A DNA stretch of 64,000 nucleotides from Pelagibaculum spongiae (GTDB lineage Bacteria; Pseudomonadota; Gammaproteobacteria; Enterobacterales; Pelagibaculaceae): the NCBI RefSeq assembly GCF_003097315.1, contig NZ_QDDL01000015.1, positions 20,407 through 84,406 on the forward strand. Direction: 5' to 3'. Shown piece after piece: positions 36,995 to 46,502 of the stretch. The translations under genes and the position numbers were made by a program. Position 1 is the stretch's first letter; each line of letters starts with the position of its first letter. Below the pieces are notes generated by a model. It was not told where the DNA came from. It searched no databases and worked only from the letters and a program-made list of their open reading frames with translations.

Positions 36995-38779
36995 ATGAAA
37001 ATTCAGAATAAAATGTGGGCGTTAAGCGTGCCAGCCCTTCTGTGTGCTTCGATTCTTGGCTGCAGTGACAGCGAAAACGATCAAAGTGCTAATGATGACA
37101 AAACAGTTTCAGCTGCTGTGCTAAGCAGAGTTGCCACGGTGCCTTTAGGTGCTGAAGTCACTGGAGTGTATGTTAACGATGAAGGCGATTTGTTTTTCAA
37201 TGTTCAGCACCCAGCCGATAGTAATAGCGAAGTCGATGATAACTTCAGGCCATACAATAAAGGCACGGTTGGTGTTGTTAAAAATTTTAATCTGAACGAT
37301 CTACCGCTTCCTTTTGTTGAGTTGCCGGTACCAAATAATGACCGTGATAAGCAACTGGTAAAAACGGCTTATGGCGAATACCAGGTGCTGGGACAAAATG
37401 GCGATACTTTTGGCGGAGATCTGCCAGAGAAACTAGGCAATATCTACAACCTAGCCGGTGACACGCTGCTACTCGATAACAACATGCCTGACTTTAACGG
37501 CTTTATCTCCACGGGTATTGGTGAAGGTTATTTGTTTACCAACTGGGAAGATTATCCCGGTGGTATGAGCCGATTGGCATTATCGAAAAACGCTGAAGGC
37601 GAATGGACAGTGTCGAGTCCAATGATGGTTGATTTTTCTGAAGTAAAAGGCACTGCAGCTAACTGCTTTGGTTCGGTGAGCCCTTGGGGAACACCGCTTT
37701 CTTCAGAAGAGTGGATTGTAAATTCTGCGGTTGATACCACAACAGATGCCAACTGGAATAACCCTGTAGAAGCTCAAAAGGCAGGTAGTCGTTTACAACG
37801 GATGTGGCAACTGACTGCCCCTGCAGCCCCCAATCCATATGATTATGGCTATATCGTTGAAATCACAAATCCAACTTCAACAAATCCTCAGCCAGTAAAG
37901 CATTTTGCTATGGGCCGTTACGAACATGAAAATTCAACGGTAATGCCGGATGGAAAAACAGTTTATTTATCTCAAGACGACACCGGTGGCGTTTTATTTA
38001 AGTTTATTGCTGATACCGCTAATGATTTAAGTGCCGGTACATTGTATGGCGCGAAATTAACTCAAGATGCTGAAAAGAACGATCCGAATGAAACCGGTTT
38101 TGATGTGCAGTGGATTGAATTAGCACATGGTGAAAATGCCATGATTGCTGGCTGGATCGAAGACTTCAATGGTATAGGAATGAATGCGTTTGAAGATGGA
38201 AAAACCAACTTTATGACCGTTGCAGACGTTGAAGCATGGGCTAGAGGTGACCAGAAATACCCAGCTCAAGTTAATGGTGGAAGTGCAGTTACCGCAGGTC
38301 AGGATATGGATGACCGAGCGGCATTCCTTGAATCACGTCAGGCGGCACGTCAAAAAGGCGCAACGGCAGAGTGGCGCAAGTTAGAAGGTATTTCGATTAA
38401 CCAAAAACGTGCCAAAGAAGCTGTTGAAGGCGTCGATACCATTGCTGGCGAAGATGTCGAAAGTGCTTATGTCTATATGGCAATTGCTGATTTAGGTAAA
38501 ACATTAACTGATGACGAAGGTGATATTCAGTTAGATGGATCAGCTAATGGCTGTGGTGGTATTTATCGTGCCGAATTAAATGGCACATATGATATCACTC
38601 GAATTGAACCGGTCATTATGGGTGGCGCGATTGTTAAAGTTGATGGAGATAAGACTTGTGACACTTCAAAGCTTGCTCAGCCTGACAACGTCATTGTTCT
38701 AGATGATGGCCGTTTGCTGATTGGTGAAGACGGCGTGCAAACCAACAATACTTTGTGGATGTACCAGCCAGCGAAATAA
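36995..38779 (+). CDS. PhoX-like (DUF839) secreted phosphatase-family lipoprotein
   Basis: 594 residues with a lipoprotein signal (ALLCASILGC, Cys23). The body follows the PhoX beta-propeller plan: EVTGVYVNDEGDLFFNVQHP, GDTLLLDNNMPDFNGF, NCFGSVSPWGTPLSSEEW, MGRYEHENSTVMPDGKTVYLSQDDTGGVLFKFI, GCGGIYRAELNGTYDITR and QPDNVIVLDDGRLLIGEDG near the end. PhoX enzymes use calcium and iron to hydrolyse phosphoesters. Several such homologues have not been tested for phosphatase activity. It is followed by a hairpin and then a di-haem lipoprotein gene with a closely similar leader. Confidence 0.78.
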   Translation: MKIQNKMWALSVPALLCASILGCSDSENDQSANDDKTVSAAVLSRVATVPLGAEVTGVYVNDEGDLFFNVQHPADSNSEVDDNFRPYNKGTVGVVKNFNLNDLPLPFVELPVPNNDRDKQLVKTAYGEYQVLGQNGDTFGGDLPEKLGNIYNLAGDTLLLDNNMPDFNGFISTGIGEGYLFTNWEDYPGGMSRLALSKNAEGEWTVSSPMMVDFSEVKGTAANCFGSVSPWGTPLSSEEWIVNSAVDTTTDANWNNPVEAQKAGSRLQRMWQLTAPAAPNPYDYGYIVEITNPTSTNPQPVKHFAMGRYEHENSTVMPDGKTVYLSQDDTGGVLFKFIADTANDLSAGTLYGAKLTQDAEKNDPNETGFDVQWIELAHGENAMIAGWIEDFNGIGMNAFEDGKTNFMTVADVEAWARGDQKYPAQVNGGSAVTAGQDMDDRAAFLESRQAARQKGATAEWRKLEGISINQKRAKEAVEGVDTIAGEDVESAYVYMAIADLGKTLTDDEGDIQLDGSANGCGGIYRAELNGTYDITRIEPVIMGGAIVKVDGDKTCDTSKLAQPDNVIVLDDGRLLIGEDGVQTNNTLWMYQPAK

Positions 38780-38803
38780 CAATTTAGTTAGATCTTGCAT
38801 ATC

Positions 38804-38829
38804 AGGAAGCCTTCGGGCTTCCTTTTTTA
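38804..38829 (+). terminator. Terminator between PhoX-like and di-haem genes
   Basis: AGGAAGCC-TTCG-GGCTTCCT stem with a stable TTCG tetraloop and T6. It may attenuate rather than fully separate the two genes, since the next start is 18 bases on. Confidence 0.88.
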
Positions 38830-38846
38830 ATAAAAAGGTAATTTTA

Positions 38847-40454
38847 ATGCGCCATTTGTTATTTTTGTTTGGTTTTTTCACCTTGGCAGCATGCTCTTCA
38901 AGTGATGACTCACGAAAGGTCTCTAACAGTGAGGGCGAGGTTTCTGCTGCCAGTTATATTGCAGCAGAACAAATGTATAACCCCGAATCGGTTATTCCGC
39001 CGCAGTGTTACACCAAAACCAATGGCACCAATAATCCGTGCTATGTGTGTCATCAGAGTTATCCCGATCAAAAAGAACGTCCCAATGTAATGGGCGATGG
39101 TGATCTGCAAGGTAACTATGAGTTTTCTGATGTGGGTAGTGCTAACAGTTGGAAGAACTTGTTTGTCGACAGAACTAATGCAATTGCTGAAATTTCTGAT
39201 GACGAAATTATGCAATGGAGCGAACAAGATAATTACACGCCATTAATAGAAAAATTGAACAATGATTCATCATGGGCTGGAGAAAAGTCAGCACTCACCA
39301 ATTTATCTGATCCTAGCTTAGCTTTTGAAAAAAATGGCCTGGCTAAAGATGGTAGTCATTGGATTGCTTACAACTACAAGCCATTTCCAAGTACTTTTTG
39401 GCCAACTAATGGCTCGACGGGTGATGCGATGATCCGCCTGCCAAAAATTTTCAGAGAGCAATCGAGTGCTTATCGACAAGATATCTATTTGATTAATTTA
39501 AGTCTGCTAGAAATGGCGATTAAAGATTTGGATCGCATTAGTGTTTTGCCAACCTCGGAAATTTCAATTGGCCAAGATTTAAACAATGACCAGCTGCTAT
39601 CGGATGAAATCACCGAAATTAGCCGCCAGAAAAATTACATTGGTGATGCAAGTCATATAGAGCTTGCACATATGCTCTATCCAGCAGGTGTTGAATTTTT
39701 ACATACCGTTAGATATTTAGGTGTTGATGAGCAAGGCGATATTTTCAACGCTAGGCGAATGAAAGAAGTGCGTTATATGAAAAAAAGCGCCTTTAGAACT
39801 AAAGAAGCCTTAGCTAGCGCTTACTATCTAGAAGCCAAAGAAAAAGAAGAAGAGCGTTTGCCACAAACAGTACAGCTAGGCGACCGTGGTATTGATAATG
39901 GTTTTAGCTGGGTTTTAAATGGATATATCGAAGATCAGTCTGGAGCTTTACGCCAGCAACATCCAGAAGAATTATCTTTCTGTAACGGTTGTCATAAAAC
40001 CATTGGCTCAACGATTGACCAAACTTTTTCTTTTGCCAGAAAAGTACAAGGTTCTTCTGGTTGGGGATATATCGATTTAAATAAAATCAAAGATGTACCA
40101 TCGATTACTGAAAAGGAAGGTGAATATTTAACCTACATGCAAAGAGTCGGCGGTGGTGATGAGTTTAGGCAAAACAAAGAAATGCTTGAGCGATGGTTTA
40201 ATGAAAATGGTCAGCTTGATAGTGAAAAGGTTGCAACGCAAGAATCTATTTATCAATTGATTATGCCGAGCAAGCAGCGAGCTTTGACGTTAAATAAAGC
40301 TTATAAAACTATTGTTAATGAGCAGAGTTTTATATTTGGTCGAGATGCCACTTTAGTTGCTGCAAAAAATGTATTGCAGCGCGTTGATCAGCAGCAGTTG
40401 CCGTTACAGCCGGAGCATCGCTACAACTGGGATATGCGATTAAATTGGCAGTAA
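38847..40454 (+). CDS. Putative di-haem c-type cytochrome lipoprotein
   Basis: 535 residues, family not recognised. Lipobox FFTLAAC (Cys16). Two haem c-binding motifs are visible, CYVCH near residue 54 (NNPCYVCHQSY) and CNGCH near residue 380 (ELSFCNGCHKTIG). A Trp/Tyr-rich segment between them reads HWIAYNYKPFPSTFWPTNG. It should be exported and lipid-anchored, carrying electrons or redox-sensing in the periplasm. ATG 38847 is used; the upstream open frame to 38721 lies inside the PhoX-like gene. The position directly after that gene suggests a joint role, which is inference. Confidence 0.75.
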   Translation: MRHLLFLFGFFTLAACSSSDDSRKVSNSEGEVSAASYIAAEQMYNPESVIPPQCYTKTNGTNNPCYVCHQSYPDQKERPNVMGDGDLQGNYEFSDVGSANSWKNLFVDRTNAIAEISDDEIMQWSEQDNYTPLIEKLNNDSSWAGEKSALTNLSDPSLAFEKNGLAKDGSHWIAYNYKPFPSTFWPTNGSTGDAMIRLPKIFREQSSAYRQDIYLINLSLLEMAIKDLDRISVLPTSEISIGQDLNNDQLLSDEITEISRQKNYIGDASHIELAHMLYPAGVEFLHTVRYLGVDEQGDIFNARRMKEVRYMKKSAFRTKEALASAYYLEAKEKEEERLPQTVQLGDRGIDNGFSWVLNGYIEDQSGALRQQHPEELSFCNGCHKTIGSTIDQTFSFARKVQGSSGWGYIDLNKIKDVPSITEKEGEYLTYMQRVGGGDEFRQNKEMLERWFNENGQLDSEKVATQESIYQLIMPSKQRALTLNKAYKTIVNEQSFIFGRDATLVAAKNVLQRVDQQQLPLQPEHRYNWDMRLNWQ

Positions 40455-40460
40455 AATAAA

Positions 40461-40490
40461 AATGGCACTTTCTGAGAGAGTGCCTTTTTG
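40461..40490 (+). terminator. Terminator after di-haem gene
   Basis: GGCACTTTCTGAGAGAGTGCC folds to a six- to eight-base stem and is followed by T5, directly after the stop. Confidence 0.75.
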
Positions 40491-40552
40491 AATGTTTAAA
40501 AAAACCGCATTGACTAAGCTTGAATTCACATCAGCAGCAAAAAGAGTAGTCT

Positions 40553-41161
40553 TTATGCTGCTGATCGTGAAGCTTGTTCTATGTCAGAAAAAATATTACT
40601 TCGACTGAATTGACTGCCTACATACAAAAAACCAAAATCTCGATCCAATAGACTAGTAAACCAATCGATACTTTTATAGCGGTCTTCTCCGTGCCAAGGA
40701 TCATGCAAAACAACCTGGTTACCATAAATACCTTTCAACAAGATTGCATGGCCTGCTCGCTTATGTAGAAACAATCGAACGAAATCGCCAGTGACAAGTA
40801 GTGGGCCTTTTTGTTTGAGAATTTCTAACAAACGCTCTCTGTTAATACCGCCCAAAAAAAATCCTGCGCTGGTCCACACTTTTTGGCCACCTTCTAAAAA
40901 GCTGACTTGACGATCATAATCAGTGCCTTGAAAAGTGCCCCTTGGATTGTGCACCAAATCTATTACTGCAGGTATTTCGTGGAAGGCTAGCAACATTGCA
41001 AGGCTGGCGTCGTAGCACATATTGACATGCGCCTGATGAAGGTAAGGTACTTCGTAGCATACGTCATCGGCTTTTGCTTCTTCAGGGTGTTGCTTGGGGT
41101 AATGGCGGGTAGAGGCTTTAGTGTGCTTATTAAAAAGCCACCCAAAAATACCAGTTCTCAT
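40553..41161 (-). CDS. Papain-like cysteine protease family protein
   Basis: 202 residues with the Cys-His-Asp order of C39-like/AvrRpt2-like papain folds: Cys49 in VPYLHQAHVNMCYDASLAMLL, His138 in RAGHAILLKGI and Asp154 in VVLHDPWHGE. No signal peptide is seen. Substrate unknown; similar bacterial proteins act as toxins, effectors or leader peptidases. Neighbours (di-haem lipoprotein, glpQ) give no pathway. It has terminator hairpins on both sides and so is a single-gene unit. Confidence 0.7.
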   Translation of the reverse strand: MRTGIFGWLFNKHTKASTRHYPKQHPEEAKADDVCYEVPYLHQAHVNMCYDASLAMLLAFHEIPAVIDLVHNPRGTFQGTDYDRQVSFLEGGQKVWTSAGFFLGGINRERLLEILKQKGPLLVTGDFVRLFLHKRAGHAILLKGIYGNQVVLHDPWHGEDRYKSIDWFTSLLDRDFGFLYVGSQFSRSNIFSDIEQASRSAA

Positions 41162-41245
41162 TGCTATTCCTGATAAGTTTTACTTATGAGGCTATCAGTA
41201 AGAATAAATCAAATTGAGAACTGGTTGGCAAACTGGTTAAAAGTA

Positions 41246-41279
41246 AAAAAAAGGCACCCTCTCTAGAGAGGGTGCCTTT
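41246..41279. terminator. Strong bidirectional terminator
   Basis: AAGGCACCCTCTCT/AGAGAGGGTGCCTT, a perfect 14-base palindrome with an A-rich 5' side. It ends glpQ on the minus strand. Confidence 0.9.
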
Positions 41280-41318
41280 GATCAAACGGTATTCTAGTTC
41301 GTTCTATCTGATTCGCTT

Positions 41319-42407
41319 TTAGTGCAGAGCGTTGAATGCACGGTCAGCGTAGTCAGTGAACAATCCGTCAACACCTACATCGAAGTAGAACATGTTGATC
41401 ATGTCTTCGAAGTCACGTGCTGGAGCCATAACGCGGCCAGTATCTGCACGGAAGGTGTAAGGGTGAACAACCAGACCTGCAGCTTTAGCGTCAGTCATCA
41501 TAGGCTTGATAGCTAGGTTGTCACGAGTTGACTTGGCAGAATCCAATAAGAATGGCTTCCATGGACCAATGCCGTCTGCGTATTCAGCAATTTTCTTCAT
41601 TGCGCCAGGCTTAAACATCCAATCAAAATCGTAAGGAACCAGTTTGTTTCTCTTGATTTCAAAAGATTCGTTCCAGCTAGTCTCAGCAACCAATTGGATT
41701 ACTTTCAGATCCATACCCAGTTTAGGCATCAGTTCTGTTGCAATACGCTTAGTTTCGATTGGATTAAAGCACTGTACGAAAACCTTGTCTGACTTCTTGG
41801 TATAGCCATATTTCTTCAGTTCTTTCAGAACTGCCATAGAAATATCCTTACCTTCAATCAAGAACTGACTAGGGTTCTTAACTTCTGGGTAGATACCAAC
41901 GTTACGGCCAGTTGACTGGTTCAAACCTTGGATCAGCTCAATTGCTTCACCTAAAGTAGGTACTTCAAAGTCTGACTTCCACAATGGGAAACGCTCAGGC
42001 CAATCAGCCTTGGTCAAGTCAGCCTTCTTACCTTTTTCAGAGTTATCAGGAATTTGGAAACCAGTGACTGCTTGCAGGGTTTTGATTTCAGCTAAAGTGA
42101 AATCAACTGCACGCCAGCGCTTGCTTTTGTCAGGCATGATATGGAAGCGCTTAGGGAATTTTCTGATAACGTCAGTGACACGATCCAGGTATGGGTCATG
42201 CAGAACAACTAATTGGTCATCCTTAGTCATAACGACGTCTTGTTCGATGTAATCTGCACCCATGAAGTAGGCGGCAGAATATGCCTCCAGAGTGTGCTCA
42301 GGCAAATAGCCACTTGCACCACGGTGAGCGATAACTAATTTTTCGTCAGCCTGAACTGCACCAGCAGCTGCACACAGACCGAGTGCTAGCAAAACAGCTT
42401 TTTTCAT
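41319..42407 (-). CDS. glpQ: Periplasmic glycerophosphodiester phosphodiesterase
   Basis: Hydrolyses glycerophosphodiesters to glycerol 3-phosphate and an alcohol. The signal peptide MKKAVLLALGLCAAAGAVQA is cleaved before DEKL. Catalytic features include IAHRGASGYLPEHTLEAY (His/Arg and Glu), ADYIEQDVVMTKDDQLVVLHDPYLDRVTDV and GLFTDYADRA. 362 residues as in E. coli GlpQ. Together with the PhoX-like protein it points to scavenging of organic phosphorus, although no Pho box was verified and no glpT is adjacent. Confidence 0.95.
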   Translation of the reverse strand: MKKAVLLALGLCAAAGAVQADEKLVIAHRGASGYLPEHTLEAYSAAYFMGADYIEQDVVMTKDDQLVVLHDPYLDRVTDVIRKFPKRFHIMPDKSKRWRAVDFTLAEIKTLQAVTGFQIPDNSEKGKKADLTKADWPERFPLWKSDFEVPTLGEAIELIQGLNQSTGRNVGIYPEVKNPSQFLIEGKDISMAVLKELKKYGYTKKSDKVFVQCFNPIETKRIATELMPKLGMDLKVIQLVAETSWNESFEIKRNKLVPYDFDWMFKPGAMKKIAEYADGIGPWKPFLLDSAKSTRDNLAIKPMMTDAKAAGLVVHPYTFRADTGRVMAPARDFEDMINMFYFDVGVDGLFTDYADRAFNALH

Positions 42408-42565
42408 TATGACTTCTCTCTGAAAGCGGTATGTTCGATAAGCGTTTTTTACGAACTAGTCAATAACACTAGTTGAGCGCTTTATCATATGGCGCGGCTC
42501 GGCAAATGAGCTGACTTGTGTCAGGTTAAACTCATAAGATCTGACTCGAAAATATGTAAATGATT

Positions 42566-42598
42566 AATATTCGCTTGCGAAACTCGCAAACGAATATT
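42566..42598. repeat. Long hairpin in rep-glpQ intergenic region
   Basis: AATATTCGCTTGCGA and TCGCAAACGAATATT pair over 15 bases with one mismatch around an AAC loop. It lies in the 334-base gap 42408-42741, which otherwise shows no gene and should include the glpQ promoter. No T-run, so not a standard terminator. Confidence 0.65.
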
Positions 42599-42741
42599 GA
42601 TAAGAGATTATTTGAATAGATAAAAAAACGAAGGTAGGAATCGAATTAAAATGTATTTTTGTTCTGCTAAGTCAGTTTAAGTTTGATTTTTGGCTAATTT
42701 GTCAACTTTGAAAAACTAAAATTTATTAACGTTTGAAGCCA

Positions 42742-44775
42742 TTAATCTGGATTAAGCATCGCTTTAAGCGAAGCAAGTCTCGCATTTCCTTGCTGTTTTG
42801 CCTGGCTGGGGTCAGTTTTCGTTCGTGAGTTTTCCCAGACAAGATCATCGGCAGGAAGTTCGTCGAGAAAACGACTCGGTTCGGTTTGCTCGGTTTCTCC
42901 GTAGCGCCTACGTTCTTGAGCCATGGTCATAGTTAAGGTTTTTTGAGCCCGTGTAATACCGACATAAGCCAGCCGCCGTTCTTCTTCTATGTTGTTTTCA
43001 TCGATGCTGACCCGGTGTGGTAATAAATCTTCTTCCATACCGACTAAAAATACATGGGGAAATTCCAAGCCTTTAGACGCGTGCAATGTCATTAACTGAA
43101 CTTGGTCAGTCTGTTCTTCATCTTGATTTCGCTCCATGATGTCTCGAAGCAATAATCGATTCACCGCTTCCTTTAAGGTAAGTGGCCCTTCTTCCTCATC
43201 ATCTTCTAACATGCCGCTAACCCAGCGGATTAATTCTTGAACATTTTTCCAACGAGCTTCTGCTGCTTTCTCGCTACCGGCAGAATCATAAAGCCAGGTT
43301 TCATAACCAATCTCATTAGGCAGATCTTTAATTACTTGAACACCATCACCACGTTCGGCGTTATCTGACTGCAATGCCAGCCATTCAGTAAAACGGCGTA
43401 AACGCATTAACTGGCTGTTGGGCATGATGGTCGATAAGCCCATTTCACCGGCTGCTTCTAATAAGCTCGTGCCACGCTGATTGGCATAGTCACCGAGTTT
43501 CTCCAGAGTGGCCGGGCCGAGCTCACGCCTTGGAACATTGGCGATACGCAAAAATGCATTGTCATCGTCTGGGTTGGCCATGAGCCGCAAATAAGCCATT
43601 AAATCTTTAATTTCAGCCCGGGCAAAAAATGAAGTTCCGCCGTTCACTTTATAAGGAATACGGTTTTTAATTAAGAACTGTTCAAGGATTCGCGACTGGT
43701 GATTGCTTCGATAAAGCATCGCATAATCTTTAAAATCGGTTTTATTTATAAACTTGTGCTTCACCAGTTCAGAAATAACCCGGTCGGCTTCAGCTTCTTC
43801 GGTTTTACAGCTAATCACTTTTAACGGATCGCCGTAGCCTTTGTCGCTCCATAGTCTTTTTTCAAAAACATGGGGGTTATTAGAAATTAACTTATTGGCG
43901 CATTTCAAAATGCGCCCGGCAGAACGATAATTTTGCTCTAATTTAATCACGTTTAAGCTGGGGAAATCTTTTTTAAGATTATTCAAGTTTTCCGGGTTAG
44001 CACCACGCCAGGCATAAACCGACTGGTCATCGTCGCCAACTACAGTGAAATTTCGTCTTAGGCCGACCAATATTCTTACTAATTCATATTGGCTGGCATT
44101 AGTGTCTTGATATTCATCGACTAATAAATAACGAATTTTATTTTGCCATCTTTCCCGAACTTCCGGGTCTCGTTTTAATAGCATTAATGGCATCAGAATT
44201 AGATCGTCAAAATCTAATGCGTTATAAGCCTTCATGGTGCGCTGATAGAATTTGTACAATCTTGCCGCAAATCGATCGCTTTCATCCAAACTGCTGGCAA
44301 ATGCTTGGTCTGGATCAATCATGTCGTTTTTCCAGTTGGATATTTTGCTCTGGGCAGACTTAATTGCGTCCATATCCAATTCGACCGAACCATCCTTGCC
44401 AACCAGTTCTTTAAGCAAAGCAATGCTGTCATCTGAATCGAACAGAGAAAAGCCGGGCTTAATTCCCAGTGCTTTGTACTCCTTTCGAATAATGTTCATA
44501 CCCAAATTGTGGAAGGTCGAGACGATCAAGCCATGGCCTTGCTTACCTTCAAGCAGCTTACTGACCCGTTCTTTCATCTCTCTGGCAGCCTTATTGGTAA
44601 AGGTTACCGCGGCAATATTGCGTGCCCGCATATCACACTGTTGAATTAGCCAAGCTATTTTTTCAGTGATTACCCGGGTTTTGCCCGAGCCAGCACCTGC
44701 CAATACCAATACCGGGCCTTCAATAGCCTTAACAGCGGCGCTTTGTTGCGGGTTGAGATTCAAAAGATTATCCAA
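42742..44775 (-). CDS. rep: ATP-dependent DNA helicase Rep
   Basis: Superfamily 1A 3'-5' helicase that clears replication forks. Motif I is VLAGAGSGKTRVITEKI, Ia is AVTFTNKAAREMKERV, II is YLLVDEYQDTNASQYEL, III is VVGDDDQSVYAWRGA, IV is NYRSAGRILK, V is LMTLHASKGLEFPHVFLVG and VI is EERRLAYVGITRAQ. 677 residues, E. coli Rep length; the start MDNLLNLNPQQSAAV is typical. Confidence 0.96.
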   Translation of the reverse strand: MDNLLNLNPQQSAAVKAIEGPVLVLAGAGSGKTRVITEKIAWLIQQCDMRARNIAAVTFTNKAAREMKERVSKLLEGKQGHGLIVSTFHNLGMNIIRKEYKALGIKPGFSLFDSDDSIALLKELVGKDGSVELDMDAIKSAQSKISNWKNDMIDPDQAFASSLDESDRFAARLYKFYQRTMKAYNALDFDDLILMPLMLLKRDPEVRERWQNKIRYLLVDEYQDTNASQYELVRILVGLRRNFTVVGDDDQSVYAWRGANPENLNNLKKDFPSLNVIKLEQNYRSAGRILKCANKLISNNPHVFEKRLWSDKGYGDPLKVISCKTEEAEADRVISELVKHKFINKTDFKDYAMLYRSNHQSRILEQFLIKNRIPYKVNGGTSFFARAEIKDLMAYLRLMANPDDDNAFLRIANVPRRELGPATLEKLGDYANQRGTSLLEAAGEMGLSTIMPNSQLMRLRRFTEWLALQSDNAERGDGVQVIKDLPNEIGYETWLYDSAGSEKAAEARWKNVQELIRWVSGMLEDDEEEGPLTLKEAVNRLLLRDIMERNQDEEQTDQVQLMTLHASKGLEFPHVFLVGMEEDLLPHRVSIDENNIEEERRLAYVGITRAQKTLTMTMAQERRRYGETEQTEPSRFLDELPADDLVWENSRTKTDPSQAKQQGNARLASLKAMLNPD

Positions 44776-44876
44776 AGGTCAGAGCAAGGTATACATTTTA
44801 TACCTAAATCAGTTCAAGATGCAGAACAAACATCTTGAAGTGGCGCGGGTACCCACCCTGCTAATGCAAAGGTCAT

Positions 44877-44995
44877 ATTAATCGTTGCGTGAGTATTCAC
44901 ATAAGATGATGCCCTAAAATACCTGTGTCTTTAGGTGATTGTTAGGCAAGCCTTTGGGCGTACGCGGGGTTATATGCGTTATATCTGTTAAATAG
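44877..44995 (+). repeat. Dispersed structured intergenic element, copy A
   Basis: Shares the backbone ATTAATCG-TGCGT-A-TATTC...CTAA...ACCT-TGT and the end ATATCT-TTAAA with 52620-52708. Copy A has about 27 additional bases in the second half. Within it 44911-44947 folds as a hairpin (GCCCTAAAATACCT opposite AGGTGATTGTTAGGC). It sits in the otherwise gene-free 44776-45221 interval between rep and the hypothetical gene at 45222, which also holds their divergent promoters. Confidence 0.6.
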
Positions 44996-45221
44996 TGCAA
45001 AAACAAATGCAATGATTATTGGATTGTTATTTAAAAAGACGTGGCTTTTCTCTTTTAATTGTCACATCTATTACTAATAGGCTATCTAAAAAAATTATTA
45101 AGCCATAAAGTAGATTAATAGGCTGATCTACCGCATGAAAGGCAGCAATTTGGGCGGCGAAATTTCGATTTATAGACCAACCTTACAGAGTGTTCGAGTT
45201 TTGTAATATGTGAGAAGTATT

Positions 45222-45788
45222 ATGCCATTGGCGTTATTTTTGGTTTTATTATTACCTGTTTTGGGTATTTATCAGTCGCTGGTTGCTTCAACGGCAACAC
45301 CGCCGTGGCATAATCAAACCGCCATGTTAAATACATCAGAAACACCCTTGATTGCTTTAGATGTACTCAGTCGAACCAATAGTCAGCCCGATTTGAAAAT
45401 TAAAGTCTTTCGCAACCAAAAAGTGAGTCTTTCAATGGGGCTATCTGACAAGCAGCTGCATGCCTATCAGTTGAGAATGGACAAGCAAGAATACCGGCAG
45501 TTGATTCAGCAAACAGTACAGCGACAATTAGAGCATTCGCCGCTTAATTGCCAGTTAGAAAATTCGCAAGATGGTCGAACCTATCGTTTACGTTGGTTGA
45601 CTGCTAGTGATGCTGAGGCGGTAGGAAATGTCACAGCGGGTATTTCAGAGCTAGCGCAGTTGAATCACCAAGATTCATTAGCCAAGCAGCAGGTCGCTAG
45701 TTGTGCAATCAACCAAAAAGATGATTTTTTTGTTCGTCAGATAATGCAGCAACTTTTAGATAACGATCATTGGCGCCCTGTCAGCTAA
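45222..45788 (+). CDS. Hypothetical exported protein
   Basis: 188 residues, no known family. An N-terminal hydrophobic helix (MPLALFLVLLLPVLGIYQSLVAS) is a signal peptide or anchor. The rest is hydrophilic and Gln-rich (MDKQEYRQLIQQTVQRQLEHSP), with two cysteines that could pair (NCQLEN, ASCAIN). ATG 45222 is preferred over GTG 45210 because GAGAAG lies just ahead. Confidence 0.6.
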   Translation: MPLALFLVLLLPVLGIYQSLVASTATPPWHNQTAMLNTSETPLIALDVLSRTNSQPDLKIKVFRNQKVSLSMGLSDKQLHAYQLRMDKQEYRQLIQQTVQRQLEHSPLNCQLENSQDGRTYRLRWLTASDAEAVGNVTAGISELAQLNHQDSLAKQQVASCAINQKDDFFVRQIMQQLLDNDHWRPVS

Positions 45789-45953
45789 TTTTTAAATTGC
45801 TTCACCTAGTCCTTCTAATTATTAGTATTTTTGAGCCTAACATTTTCTATCTGCCATCTTTATTGAAAAAAATAGGTAAATCAATCTGAGCTCTGGACAT
45901 TCGCTAAGGGTCTTAGCATGCTGATGCTTATATTTACTTCTAATTGAGCTGCT

Positions 45954-46502
45954 ATGCGTTTTCGTCCACTGGTTATTTTGTTATCTGTCATAGCTCTAAC
46001 TGAAGCTACCAACCTGTTATCTGGTCGTGCCTTTAATGGGTATGGCATTGAGCCTCGCAGCATCGGCGGGCTTTTCGGTATTCCTCTTGCACCCTTTCTC
46101 CACGGTAATTTGTTTCATTTCCTTTCTAATTTGTTTCCATTAATTATTTTGGGGGCACTTGTCTGTCGATTGGGTAATAAGGTTTTTAGCATGGTCACTG
46201 CTGAAATTATCTTGTTAGGTGGATTGGCTGTGTGGTTATTTGGCCGGGGAGATTCGATTCATATTGGTGCCAGTGGTTTGGTGTTTGGCTGGTTTGGCTT
46301 TTTGATGGCGCGTGGTTGGTTCGCCAAAAATCTGATTGACCCATTAGTTGCTGTAGTGGTGTTTATTTTTTATGGGGGCTCTATGTTCTGGGGGTTATTA
46401 CCGGTGGCGAGCTATATCTCTTGGGAGTCTCATTTGTTTGGCTGTATCGCAGGTGTTTTAGCTGCGTGGGGAACTAGTAGCGGTAGTCAGAGATCTACAT
46501 AA
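45954..46502 (+). CDS. Rhomboid-family intramembrane serine protease
   Basis: 182 residues, about six helices. Rhomboid motif HGNLFHFLSNLFPLIILG, catalytic Ser107 in IHIGASGLVFGWFGF and His160 in WESHLFGCIAGVLA. It is a general rhomboid, distinct from the rhombosortase at 26943. It stands alone between two genes transcribed in the same direction; substrate unknown. Confidence 0.87.
   Translation: MRFRPLVILLSVIALTEATNLLSGRAFNGYGIEPRSIGGLFGIPLAPFLHGNLFHFLSNLFPLIILGALVCRLGNKVFSMVTAEIILLGGLAVWLFGRGDSIHIGASGLVFGWFGFLMARGWFAKNLIDPLVAVVVFIFYGGSMFWGLLPVASYISWESHLFGCIAGVLAAWGTSSGSQRST

Noticed and set aside
44911..44947. Hairpin ending GTTAGGC as an attC site
   Set aside because: Too short for attC and part of the larger dispersed element shared with 52620-52708; no cassette gene beside it.
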